DNA of 64,000 bases from Clostridiales bacterium (GTDB lineage Bacteria > Bacillota > Clostridia > Christensenellales > Borkfalkiaceae): the NCBI GenBank assembly GCA_015055615.1, contig SVHT01000002.1, forward strand, positions 186,001-250,000, read 5' to 3'. Position numbers and translations under genes: made by a program. The notes under the pieces are model-generated. The model made no database searches. It worked only from the letters and a program-made list of their open reading frames with translations, and had not been told where the DNA came from. This document shows positions 43,277-52,495 of the stretch, piece after piece; positions within the stretch are counted from its first letter, which is position 1; each line of letters begins with the position of its first letter.

Positions 43277-46123
43277 ATGAAAAGGAGAAATTGGTTGTTG
43301 ACGTTCGTGCTCAGCGTGTGCGTATGTCTGATGTGCGCGTTAGGTTTTGTGGCGTGCGGAAAAGACAAAGGTGGGCTCAGCGCGGATAAGTTCAGCGCGG
43401 TAAACGTTTCGCGAATTGAATTGGGTATGAGCCAAAAGCAGGTGCGGGATATTATCGGTATACCCGACGATTTGGATGAGGACGGTTATACCTATTATTG
43501 GTACGAGGACAAGGCGAAAAACCTGTTTGCGGCAATCGAACAGGCAGAAGAAGAGCTGTGGGATGATGCCTTTGATTTTGACGAAGACCTTGACGATTTC
43601 GGAAAAGAAGACAATTTGTTAGACCGTCTGGACCAGCTCTATATGCAGTTGGAAGAGATGACCTATAAATTTATTATGGTCACATTTTCGAGCGACGAAA
43701 AGGTAACGAGCGTGTACTTGGATTGCGAACACGTGTATGATGAGGACGATGATTACAGTTCAGCGCGCAAAAAAACGGTGTGGAACGTACGTCTTGACGT
43801 GGATAAGGTGGATGCTTCCACGGGTAAGCTTTACACCTTTGATGGGGAAGCGATAACGGAAGAAGAAACTTTGCATATTGTGACGAAAGTTTCTAACGCG
43901 AAGTACAGTGCCCAGTTTAGCGACGGAAGCTACATAAAAAGAACGACCACGCCGAGTTGCCTTGGATTTACGGACGATAAAAAACAGGTTAAATACCAAT
44001 GGTTTGATATGGTTGGAACGTATGACGTGCAGATAGCTGTAAACGTGCAGGGCGAAAGTAATTTGCTTGTTGTGGCAGAGGGAGTAACCACGATTTCTTC
44101 TGATGACATAGCGGAATATGCGGATAAGGTTGATATGGTTTCCTTGCCGTCTACGCTTATTGAAATTGGGGATAATGCGTTTAAAGATTGTAGTAATTTG
44201 CAATATAATATAAAAGACGGATTGAAATATTTAGGAAACGAAAACAATCCCTACATATATCTAGCAGATACGGAAACGACGGATATTACGTCGGCGACGG
44301 TTGAGAATGGTTGTAAATTTATTGGCTATAAAGCGTTCTCTGGTTGCAGTCGTTTAACGGAAATTGTAATCCCCGACAGTGTGGAGAGTATTGGTGAAGA
44401 TGCGTTCTCTGGTTGCGGTAATTTGACGACGGTTACATGTCCTACGCTTGCTATTTCGTATATACCCAAATCCAACTTACAAAAGATAGTTCTTACGTCA
44501 GGAGATAGCATTGGTTTTCAAGCGTTTTATGATTGCAGAAACTTAACGGAAATAGTCATTCCTGATAGCGTGACCAGTATTGGTGTTCAAGCTTTCTATA
44601 ATTGCTGGTCTTTAAAGAGTGTATATATCACGGATATATCTGCTTGGGTTAGTATAGATTTTAATGTTAGTAACAACGGCACGTCCGCAAATCCGTTTGG
44701 ACACTGTAATTTATTTTTGAATAACGAGCTTGTAACTCAGTTAATTATCCCCGATGGTGTAACGAGAATCGGTGAAGGTGCGTTCTGTGGTTATGATGAT
44801 TTAACGAAAATCGTAATTCCCGACAGTGTGACGAGTATTGGTCGTTATGCGTTCTCTTATTGTGATGGGTTAGCGGAAATTGTTATCCCCGACAGTGTTA
44901 CGAGTATCGGTGATAGTGTGTTCTATGATTGCAGTAAATTGATAATTTATTGCGAAGCGGAACGTAAACCCGACGGTTGGGATGAAGATTGGAGGGATTA
45001 TAGTGATTACATTCCCGTTATTTGGGATTGTAATAACAACGACGTAGCAGACGATGGATATATTTATACGGTGGTGGACGGTGTTCGTTACAAATTAAAA
45101 GACGGCGTTGCAACGGTTGCAAAACAACCGAAAAATATTACGGTGGCGAATATCCTTGAAACTGTTACGTATAAAGATGCGGTTTACAGTGTGACCAGTA
45201 TTGGTAATTATGCGTTCTATTATTGCTATAATTTAACGGAAATTGTAATCCCCGACAGTGTGACGAGTATTGGGGCTAGTGCGTTCTATGGTTGCAGTAG
45301 TTTGACGAGTATTGCAGTAAGTGAAAATAGTGCTAAATATAAATCGATAGACGGGAATTTATATAATAAGAAAGGTACGGAGTTGATACAATACGCCATA
45401 GGTAAAACGGCAACGTCGTTTACAATTCCCGACAGCGTAACGAGTATCGGTATTGGTGCGTTCGGTAGTTGCAGTAGCTTGACGAGTGTGGTAATTCCCG
45501 ACAGCGTAACGAGTATTGGTATAGATGCGTTCTATTCTTGCGATAGCTTGACGATTTATTGCGAAGTGACAAGCAAACCAAGCGGTTGGGATAGCAAATG
45601 GAATCCCTCTGATTGCCCTGTGGTTTGGGATTGTAATAACAACGACGTAGCCAATGACGGATATATTTATACGGTGGTGGACGGTGTTCGTTACAAATTA
45701 AAAGACGGCGTTGCAACGGTTGCAAAACAACCGAAAAATATTACGGTGGCGAATATCCTTGAAACTGTTACGTATAAAGGCGTTGTTTATAGTGTAACGA
45801 GTATTGGTAATGCTGCGTTCTATGAGTGCAGTAGCTTGACGGAAATCATAATCCCTGACAGTGTGACAAGGATTGGTAGTCATGCGTTCAGTGGTTGTGG
45901 TTGTTTGACGGAAATCGTAATCCCTGACGGTGTGACAAGGATTGATAGTCAGGCGTTCTATGGTTGTGGTAGTTTAACGAGTATAACGTTTAAAGATACA
46001 GCTACCTGGTATAGGCACCCGAACTATTCAGGTGGTGCTGAAACAAGGATGGACGTAACCATCTCGTCCACTAACGCAACCTATTTCAAAACTTATTACA
46101 ACTATTATTGGTATAAAACGTAA
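43277..46123 (+). CDS. Surface lipoprotein with SmpA/BamE-like domain and BspA-type leucine-rich repeats
   Basis: 948-residue predicted lipoprotein: positively charged start, hydrophobic segment, and lipobox FVAC with C27. Residues about 35-150 (VSRIELGMSQKQVRDIIGIP) resemble SmpA/BamE-like domains of Gram-positive lipoproteins, with a very acidic helix after them. From about residue 290 there are some fifteen BspA-like (LRR_5) repeats of the pattern IVIPDSVTSIG-xx-AF-xx-C-xx-LTE. A linker block (VVDGVRYKLKDGVATVAKQP) appears twice. Such proteins are exported and often bind host or microbial surfaces; the target is unknown. AGGAGG precedes the ATG at 43277. Codon use is more AT-rich in the repeat part than in the neighbouring his genes. 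Confidence 0.85.
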   Translation: MKRRNWLLTFVLSVCVCLMCALGFVACGKDKGGLSADKFSAVNVSRIELGMSQKQVRDIIGIPDDLDEDGYTYYWYEDKAKNLFAAIEQAEEELWDDAFDFDEDLDDFGKEDNLLDRLDQLYMQLEEMTYKFIMVTFSSDEKVTSVYLDCEHVYDEDDDYSSARKKTVWNVRLDVDKVDASTGKLYTFDGEAITEEETLHIVTKVSNAKYSAQFSDGSYIKRTTTPSCLGFTDDKKQVKYQWFDMVGTYDVQIAVNVQGESNLLVVAEGVTTISSDDIAEYADKVDMVSLPSTLIEIGDNAFKDCSNLQYNIKDGLKYLGNENNPYIYLADTETTDITSATVENGCKFIGYKAFSGCSRLTEIVIPDSVESIGEDAFSGCGNLTTVTCPTLAISYIPKSNLQKIVLTSGDSIGFQAFYDCRNLTEIVIPDSVTSIGVQAFYNCWSLKSVYITDISAWVSIDFNVSNNGTSANPFGHCNLFLNNELVTQLIIPDGVTRIGEGAFCGYDDLTKIVIPDSVTSIGRYAFSYCDGLAEIVIPDSVTSIGDSVFYDCSKLIIYCEAERKPDGWDEDWRDYSDYIPVIWDCNNNDVADDGYIYTVVDGVRYKLKDGVATVAKQPKNITVANILETVTYKDAVYSVTSIGNYAFYYCYNLTEIVIPDSVTSIGASAFYGCSSLTSIAVSENSAKYKSIDGNLYNKKGTELIQYAIGKTATSFTIPDSVTSIGIGAFGSCSSLTSVVIPDSVTSIGIDAFYSCDSLTIYCEVTSKPSGWDSKWNPSDCPVVWDCNNNDVANDGYIYTVVDGVRYKLKDGVATVAKQPKNITVANILETVTYKGVVYSVTSIGNAAFYECSSLTEIIIPDSVTRIGSHAFSGCGCLTEIVIPDGVTRIDSQAFYGCGSLTSITFKDTATWYRHPNYSGGAETRMDVTISSTNATYFKTYYNYYWYKT
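45021..45176 (+). repeat. 156-base direct repeat inside the LRR gene, copy 1
   Basis: Matches 45624-45779 with four mismatches, all in one short stretch. Encodes the linker WDCNNNDVADDGYIY...VTYK. Confidence 0.9.
45624..45779 (+). repeat. 156-base direct repeat inside the LRR gene, copy 2
   Basis: Second copy, exactly 603 bases (201 codons) downstream of the first, so the frame is kept. Shows recent internal duplication of a module of linker plus repeats. Confidence 0.9.
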
Positions 46124-46173
46124 AAATAAAATTTGTGGGAATGAATATTTGATATTGTGGAGGAGCACATAAG

Positions 46174-47124
46174 ATGAATGGAAGCAAGCCGAACGTCGTA
46201 TATCATTATTGTAGCGTTTCAACGTTTTTCAATATTTTAACGTCCTCGAAACTCAGACTTTCGAATGTTATGAAATCAAATGACCCAGAAGAAAGTATTT
46301 ATCTTGTTCGTTTTTTATTGAGGGCGTTAGAAAAACAGAGAAAAATTTTTAACGAAAGCATCGGTGAAAGCGAATATAACGTTTCCGAGGGCTGTATTCA
46401 AGAAATTATCGACAGATATTTTAATACTTACAACCCTGCACGTTTGTATTGTGCGATTTGTTTTTCGGAAGCGCAGAATAAATTAAGCCAATGGGTCAAA
46501 TATGCCGACAATGTACAGGGCGTTGCGTTGGGATTTGATACAGAGATACTCAATAGTATAACGGATTCTCCCTTTTTTTTCTTTGATAAAGTAATTTATG
46601 ATGAAAAAGTTATATTCGATAGGATAGATGCTCTTTTTGGCTCGTTGTTCTCAAATGTTGAATGGTTATCAAGTTCGGATAAAAATAAGCGTTCGGATTT
46701 TGAAAATACTGTATATAGGGCGGTGACGGTTTTTAACAGATACGCTCCGTTTTATAAAGATAAATTTTTTGAAGAAGAGCAAGAGTGGCGATTGGTTTTT
46801 AATCCAAACGGAAATATCAATAGAGTTTCGACGAAAGATTTTCCTGATTTTGAAGTCGTTCGTAACGGAAATATAGGCGAGATGGCTTATTCAGGAATAT
46901 ATTTTGATATAAAAAATAATGATATTTGTTCATATATGGAATTAGATTTTTCGAGAATCAAGCGTAAATTTTTGAAAGAAATTATTATTGCGCCGAAAGC
47001 CGCTATCGAGAAATTGGACGGGAATCTATTGTTGTTTTTGAAAAACAACGATTATGAATGGACGGAACGAAACAGTTTGGATAAATTGAAAATAATAAAG
47101 ATTGATAGGCAACGGTTTCATTAA
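46174..47124 (+). CDS. DUF2971 domain-containing protein
   Basis: 316-residue cytoplasmic protein. YHYCSVSTFFNILTSSKLRLSN, followed by SNDPEES and CAICFSEAQNKLSQWVKYAD, are the hallmarks of DUF2971, a family of unknown function scattered in accessory regions and near defence loci. The C-terminal half is rich in Lys, Asn and Phe, and the gene is clearly more AT-rich than its surroundings, which suggests transfer. GGAGGAG precedes the ATG. It lies between two lipoprotein genes and ends in its own terminator. Confidence 0.8.
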   Translation: MNGSKPNVVYHYCSVSTFFNILTSSKLRLSNVMKSNDPEESIYLVRFLLRALEKQRKIFNESIGESEYNVSEGCIQEIIDRYFNTYNPARLYCAICFSEAQNKLSQWVKYADNVQGVALGFDTEILNSITDSPFFFFDKVIYDEKVIFDRIDALFGSLFSNVEWLSSSDKNKRSDFENTVYRAVTVFNRYAPFYKDKFFEEEQEWRLVFNPNGNINRVSTKDFPDFEVVRNGNIGEMAYSGIYFDIKNNDICSYMELDFSRIKRKFLKEIIIAPKAAIEKLDGNLLLFLKNNDYEWTERNSLDKLKIIKIDRQRFH

Positions 47125-47162
47125 ACGAACAAAATGAAGAATTAAAATAATTTAACAAAGGG

Positions 47163-47195
47163 CCGACGGTGTAAAAAACCGTCGGTTGCTTTTTA
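47163..47195 (+). terminator. Terminator of the DUF2971 gene
   Basis: 8-bp stem CCGACGGT / ACCGTCGG with a 7-base loop and TTGCTTTTT tail. Confidence 0.8.
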
Positions 47196-47299
47196 TCGGT
47201 TTTTTTAATAAAACCTATTCGATTTTTGAATAATAAATCTGTTGTGATAAAATAAATTGATAAAACGGGAAATTATTTGTCGTTAAACGAAGATATGAC

Positions 47300-47328
47300 T
47301 TGACAAATATTTTTTTTTGGGTTAAAAT
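47300..47328 (+). promoter_or_regulatory. Promoter upstream of the lipoprotein/opp operon
   Basis: TTGACA, 17-base spacer, TAAAAT; predicted start of transcription at about 47335, leaving a leader of 115 bases in which I see no known element. The 326-base gap between genes holds the terminator before it, this promoter and the leader. Confidence 0.82.
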
Positions 47329-47450
47329 GATAGTTGTGTTATAAGCAAAATTGGGTCTTAGTGTCAAAAAATCGAAAAAAGAGTAAAAAACGAGGAAGAA
47401 AACTATCCGATTTTGCAGGTATATATAATATAAGGAAGAGGTTTTGCTCT

Positions 47451-48767
47451 ATGAGAAAAAGACTGAAAAAGGCGATGCTATTGCTGCTTGCGGCATTGGC
47501 TACGTTGCTTATGTTGGTCGGATGCGAGCTGGGTATGACTCCCGATCAGGCGAAGCATGCGTACGATATAAAGACGACGGTTACCTATTATGCCAACGGC
47601 GGTGAGTTCGGGAATAGCATTAAGGTGCAGGAGCTGTGGTACAAAGCGAACGTCGACAGACCTATGAACATCGGCGTCGATAAATTGCAAAGCGGTACGA
47701 CGGCATCCTTTACTTTGACGCGTGAGAATTACGAGTTTGAGGGTTGGTATCATATCGCAATCGACGAAGAAACGGGCGAGCTCCTTGCTGATGCGAAGAC
47801 GGGGGAATGTACGTTGGATATGGAGAAACCCGTTGATTTCGACACCCTTTTATCCGAGGGTGAAGAGTGGCATATCGGCGCGTATTGGAAGACGACGGCG
47901 AAGGTGCGCGTACGTCTTGTTGCGGACGGCAAAATAACCGATAAGGCGGGGAACGAGTATGACCCTGAGGCGGACGCGGATATCAAGACGTTCAATTACG
48001 TTAAGAAGGGGCTGGGAACACAAACGGAAATGGACGTTGCGAAGTTTAAATCGCCCATTGATCTGCCCACCCTTCCCACGAAAATGACGCACGTTTTTGC
48101 TGGATATTATTTTGATGAGGATTGCACGCAACCGGTTACTGCCGAGTTGGAGATGCAACCCAATCAAAAGGACGACGTAACCATTTACGCAAAATATCTC
48201 ACCAAGGATTGGGCGGTGGTTTGGAATTCTAAGACGGCGAAATCAATGTTTGACGGCGCCTTCCAACCGGATAAGAAGTATTTCGTTGCGCGTGACGTCG
48301 TTATGTCGGCGGGGGATCCGATAGCCGTAACCGATTTGGCGGCGACGATAGACGGAAACGGTCGCACCATACGCGGGTTGACAATTTCAAACAAAACTGT
48401 TCCCAACGGTAAAGACATGGCGTTTTTGGGGAATATTCAATCGACGGCAAGCATAAAAGACATTACCTTTGAGGATATGAACTTCACGTACGGCACGTTG
48501 GGGAAAGCGAATTTCTATTTCGTTTGCTTGGGAATTGCCAACGGGGCGAGCATTGAAAACGTAACCCTTTCCGGTATGATGTCGGTGAGTGATAACTCGG
48601 CGGTAAATATGGAAGAAGGCACGGCAAGTTGTATGTTTGGCGGTTTTGTAAACGACGCTGCGTATTTGAGCGCCAACCCGAACGGCTTTAAAATCAAAAA
48701 TATGTCGCTCAAATACAACACGAAAGAATACGTAGAAATCGTAAAAGATTTCGCAATACTTAACTAA
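47451..48767 (+). CDS. Lipoprotein with InlB-like repeats, hypothetical
   Basis: 438-residue predicted lipoprotein: RKRLKK start, hydrophobic helix, lipobox LVGC with C25. Two Listeria-Bacteroides (InlB, Flg_new type) repeats are suggested by VTYYANGGEFGN...YEFEGWYHIA and by THVFAGYYFDEDCTQPV...VTIYAKYL. The C-terminal part (about 300-438), with AATIDGNGRTIRGLTISNKT and SIKDITFEDMNFTYG, looks like a beta-helix of GLUG or pectate-lyase-like kind. The start at 47451 with AGGAAGAGG upstream excludes 39 upstream in-frame codons. It precedes the oligopeptide-binding gene by 26 bases without terminator, so it is likely cotranscribed. Confidence 0.7.
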   Translation: MRKRLKKAMLLLLAALATLLMLVGCELGMTPDQAKHAYDIKTTVTYYANGGEFGNSIKVQELWYKANVDRPMNIGVDKLQSGTTASFTLTRENYEFEGWYHIAIDEETGELLADAKTGECTLDMEKPVDFDTLLSEGEEWHIGAYWKTTAKVRVRLVADGKITDKAGNEYDPEADADIKTFNYVKKGLGTQTEMDVAKFKSPIDLPTLPTKMTHVFAGYYFDEDCTQPVTAELEMQPNQKDDVTIYAKYLTKDWAVVWNSKTAKSMFDGAFQPDKKYFVARDVVMSAGDPIAVTDLAATIDGNGRTIRGLTISNKTVPNGKDMAFLGNIQSTASIKDITFEDMNFTYGTLGKANFYFVCLGIANGASIENVTLSGMMSVSDNSAVNMEEGTASCMFGGFVNDAAYLSANPNGFKIKNMSLKYNTKEYVEIVKDFAILN

Positions 48768-48793
48768 GAAAAAATAAACGGAGGATATAGATT

Positions 48794-51451
48794 ATGAATA
48801 AATCAGTTAGAAGATTGCTCTGCCTTTTGCTTAGCGCATTGACAGTAGGATCTTTGGTCGCTTGCGGTGGCGGTAACGGCGGTGGCGTTGTTCCCCCTGC
48901 ATCGAGTGGTTCTAGCGGTTCGAGCGAAAGCGTTGGCGGTTCGGATAGCAGCGACGATGGAAAGGAAGAGCCCAATCCCACGGCATTGACGGAAACCCGT
49001 CCCGTTGTATTCTCGACGGAGCCTTTGGACGGCAACTTTAACCCCTTCTTTGCAACGTCGGCAACGGACGTGGAAATTTTGTCCATGACGCAAATTAGTA
49101 TGCTCAGCGTAAATGCAGACGGGCAGGTTGCGTACGGTCAGGACGAACCGACCGTCGTAGAAGACGTTACGATTACTACAGCCGATGATAGCTCGTATAC
49201 CGACTACTCGTTTGTGATTAAAAACGGTATTAAGTTCAGCAACGGTACCGACCTTACGATTGAAGACGTACTTTTCAATTTGTACGTATACCTTGACCCT
49301 GCATATATGGGTTCGGCAACCATTTATTCGACGGATATCGTAGGTTTGGCGGCTTATCAGGCGCAGGACGAAAGCTTGCTTGAAAACGACTCGGGCTTTG
49401 ATAAAAATGCGTTGAACGCACAGTTTTATGCGACGGCGGACGCGCGTATTCAGAGAATTATCGATTCGTTAGACAACGACTCGGGGTATACGCCTAGCGA
49501 AGAAGAACAGGCGCAAATCAACAGCGATATCGCTAGATTGAAAGAATTGTTCCTTGAAGAAGTAAACAGCGACTGGGCAAGCAACGCTGGTACGCAGACG
49601 AGCTATGAACAGGAATACACCTTAAAGGAAAACTGGGAAATTTATTTCTTCGTGGAAGGTTTGGCAAACATCGTTTATTACAAGACGGAGAACGGTCAAA
49701 AGGCGTTGAAAGATAAGGACGGTAAGTACGTTACGGAATTGACGAGACCTGGCGTTATTTTGGAAGACGGCACGGAATACGATGGTTGGTATCAAGGTCA
49801 AGAGTATTACGCAAGACATATAGTAGAAGAAATCGAAGCGGCTGCGGCTGATGAAGACGCGATTGCTGCAAAGATGGAAACGCAAGACTGTACGAGAGAA
49901 GAAGCGATTGAATACGTTATTCAAGACAAAGCGATTCAAATGGTTTACGACGCATATACGGAGGACGTATATATCGAACAGATTCTTATGTGGTGGGCAT
50001 CCGGCTCTAACCTCCGTGAAGAATTGATGGCAGAGGCGCGTACGGAATACTACGACAAGGAATTGCAGGGTACGATGAAGGTGGACTCCATCAGAGGTAT
50101 CACGACGGGCAAGACGGAGGACGGTAAAAACGACGTGCTCAATATCCGTATCAACGGTATCGACCCGAAGGCTATCTGGAACTTTGGTTTCACCGTAGCG
50201 CCTAAATACTATTATTCGAACGAAGCCGCTATTAAAAATACGAAGTTTGGCGTTAAGTGGAACGATGCTGCGTTCTTCAACGACGTATTGAAGGCACCCG
50301 AAAAGAACGGTTTGCCCGTAGGTGCTGGCGTATATCAGGCAACCGATAAATACGGTAGTGACTTTGTTGGCAAAAACAACTTCTATATTAATAACTTCGT
50401 ATACTTTAAGCGTAATCAGTATTTTGAAACGGTAGGTAGCGGGCTTTGCAATGCAAAGATTAAATATCTCCGTTATAAAGTTGTAAATTCCGACCAAATC
50501 GTATCGGCAATGCAAAAAGGGGAAATCGATATCGGCGAACCCAATGCAACGCCGGACAACATTAAGGCGATTTCGGAGGCTGGCTTGAAGTTTAAGACTT
50601 CTGCAACGAACGGTTACGGTTACGTTGGTGTGAACCCGAAACACGTACCCGATTTGGAAGTTCGTCAGGCGATTATGTACGCGATGGATACGAGCTATAC
50701 GACGATCGGCTATTATTCGGAAGAGCTTGCGGAACCCGTATACAGATCGATGTCCCGTCAATCGTGGGCATATCCGAAGGGCGAAGCAGGTGAAAATCCT
50801 TATTACGATCCCAGCCTTGCAACCAAAGAATTTATTTTGGAATTGGTCGGCAAAGCAGGTTGGACCGTAGGCGCTGGCGGTAAGCTCTATAAGGAAGGCA
50901 AGACTTTGGAAGTTACCTTCACGATTGCAGGCGGTACGACCGATCACCCCGCGTATAACATGTTCTTGGCGGCAGAGGAGCTGTTGGAAGACTGCGGCTT
51001 TACCATTACCGTTGAAACCAACCCTTCCGCGCTTAAAAAATTGGCGACGGGTGACCTCGCGGTTTGGGCGGCGGCTTGGTCGTCTACGGTTGACCCCGAC
51101 ATGTATCAGGTTTACCATAAAGATTCCAACGCAACCAGTACGAAGAACTGGGGCTACGACGTAATTTTGAGAGATCAGACGGGCGAATATAGAGAAGAAA
51201 AACTGATTATTGATCAGCTCAGCGCTTATATCGATATGGCTCGTGAAACGATGATTCAAGAAGAGCGTGCGGAAATTTACGCATTGGCTTTGGACGAAGT
51301 TATGAAGCTTGCAGTCGAACTTCCTACCTATCAGAGAAACGATTGCGTTGCGTACAATCATTTGCTCATTGATGTGGATTCGTTGAATGATACTCCCACG
51401 GCGTTTGCAGGGGTTATTGATAAGATTTGGGAATTGAATTATAACAGTTAA
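48794..51451 (+). CDS. oppA: Oligopeptide ABC transporter, substrate-binding lipoprotein (enlarged)
   Basis: 885-residue extracellular solute-binding protein, family 5, anchored as lipoprotein (LVAC, C24) and followed by a Gly/Ser linker. Family blocks: KNGIKFSNGTDLTIEDVLFNL near residue 150, the central VVNSDQIVSAMQKGEIDIGE and the C-terminal QVYHKDSNAT...NWG region. The usual length is 500 to 600; here about 280 residues (roughly 190 to 430), acidic and helical, rich in Glu, Gln and Ala, are inserted into the first lobe. GGAGG precedes the ATG. Genes for both permeases and both ATPases follow. Confidence 0.9.
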   Translation: MNKSVRRLLCLLLSALTVGSLVACGGGNGGGVVPPASSGSSGSSESVGGSDSSDDGKEEPNPTALTETRPVVFSTEPLDGNFNPFFATSATDVEILSMTQISMLSVNADGQVAYGQDEPTVVEDVTITTADDSSYTDYSFVIKNGIKFSNGTDLTIEDVLFNLYVYLDPAYMGSATIYSTDIVGLAAYQAQDESLLENDSGFDKNALNAQFYATADARIQRIIDSLDNDSGYTPSEEEQAQINSDIARLKELFLEEVNSDWASNAGTQTSYEQEYTLKENWEIYFFVEGLANIVYYKTENGQKALKDKDGKYVTELTRPGVILEDGTEYDGWYQGQEYYARHIVEEIEAAAADEDAIAAKMETQDCTREEAIEYVIQDKAIQMVYDAYTEDVYIEQILMWWASGSNLREELMAEARTEYYDKELQGTMKVDSIRGITTGKTEDGKNDVLNIRINGIDPKAIWNFGFTVAPKYYYSNEAAIKNTKFGVKWNDAAFFNDVLKAPEKNGLPVGAGVYQATDKYGSDFVGKNNFYINNFVYFKRNQYFETVGSGLCNAKIKYLRYKVVNSDQIVSAMQKGEIDIGEPNATPDNIKAISEAGLKFKTSATNGYGYVGVNPKHVPDLEVRQAIMYAMDTSYTTIGYYSEELAEPVYRSMSRQSWAYPKGEAGENPYYDPSLATKEFILELVGKAGWTVGAGGKLYKEGKTLEVTFTIAGGTTDHPAYNMFLAAEELLEDCGFTITVETNPSALKKLATGDLAVWAAAWSSTVDPDMYQVYHKDSNATSTKNWGYDVILRDQTGEYREEKLIIDQLSAYIDMARETMIQEERAEIYALALDEVMKLAVELPTYQRNDCVAYNHLLIDVDSLNDTPTAFAGVIDKIWELNYNS

Positions 51452-51490
51452 TTTTCCCACTTAAAATAAACTATAAGTGAAGAAAGACTA

Positions 51491-52483
51491 ATGGTAAAGT
51501 ATATTATTAAAAGACTTTTGCTCGCCGTGCTGATTTTGTTCAGCGTATCGGTCATTATGTACGTTTTGGTGCGAAATATCGACCTGAACGCGCTGTGGGC
51601 GCAAGCAGGCGCAGGCAATACGGCACAAGGCGACGCAGAAGAAAAATTTGAAATCGTTGCCAAAGCGTATGGTTACGGCGATAATTCGTTTTGGGGCATT
51701 ATCAAAGGCTATTTCATGTGGCTGAGCAAGTTTGTGCGCGGCGACATGGGTACGTCTATTAAATATCAGCAGCCCGTAAACGACGTTATCTTCAAAAATA
51801 TGGGGATTTCGTTTACGATTTCGCTCGTGTCCTTGATTTTGCAGATGCTTATCGCAATCCCGCTCGGTATCAAGTGCGCCGTAAATCAATACGGGAAGTT
51901 GGACTATGCCGCAACCTTCTTAACGATGATCGGTATTTCCTTCCCGACCTTCTTTGCGGCGAGTCTTGCGATTCGTTTCTTCTCGGTAGAGCTCGGTTGG
52001 TTCCCCGTACAAGGTATCGAATCGAGCTTGCCGATGACGGCGACAGAGGCTGACTATTTCTGGGATAGAGTTTGGCATATGATTTTGCCGATTGCCGTTT
52101 TGGTTGTGCTTAGCATCGGTAGTTGGTCCCGTTATACGCGTACCAACACCTTGGAAGTATTGAATGCGGACTATATCCGTACGGCGAGAGCAAAAGGCCT
52201 TTCCGAAAAATCGGTCATCTATAAACACGTGTTTAGAAACACCTTAATCCCGTTGGTAACGGTGCTTGCGGGCACTTTGCCGACGCTGTTTGGCGGTGCG
52301 ATGATTACCGAGACGATGTTCTCGATTCCAGGCATTGGTAAACTGGCTTACGACGCCATGATTGAGGGCGATATTCCGTTTATTATGGGATATAATATGT
52401 TCTTGGCGGTACTTACGGTTATCGGTATTTTGCTTACCGATATTATGTACGCTGTGGTCGATCCTCGCGTAAAATTGGCTTAA
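51491..52483 (+). CDS. oppB: Oligopeptide ABC transporter permease (OppB type)
   Basis: 330-residue inner membrane permease with six hydrophobic segments. The start VKYIIKRLLLAVLILFSVSVIMYVLV is typical, and the EAA loop, which contacts the ATPase, reads YIRTARAKGLSEKSVIYKHV. It stands 39 bases after oppA and pairs with OppC. Confidence 0.94.
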   Translation: MVKYIIKRLLLAVLILFSVSVIMYVLVRNIDLNALWAQAGAGNTAQGDAEEKFEIVAKAYGYGDNSFWGIIKGYFMWLSKFVRGDMGTSIKYQQPVNDVIFKNMGISFTISLVSLILQMLIAIPLGIKCAVNQYGKLDYAATFLTMIGISFPTFFAASLAIRFFSVELGWFPVQGIESSLPMTATEADYFWDRVWHMILPIAVLVVLSIGSWSRYTRTNTLEVLNADYIRTARAKGLSEKSVIYKHVFRNTLIPLVTVLAGTLPTLFGGAMITETMFSIPGIGKLAYDAMIEGDIPFIMGYNMFLAVLTVIGILLTDIMYAVVDPRVKLA

Positions 52484-52495
52484 AGGAGGGGAAGT

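Noticed and set aside
44300-46000. Regular short repeats that could suggest a CRISPR or satellite array
   Set aside because: They are the degenerate coding repeats of a leucine-rich-repeat protein, in frame, without spacers.
46174-47124. Could the DUF2971 gene and its neighbours be a defence system?
   Set aside because: No nuclease, helicase, TIR, reverse transcriptase or toxin-antitoxin partner is nearby; left as a domain of unknown function.
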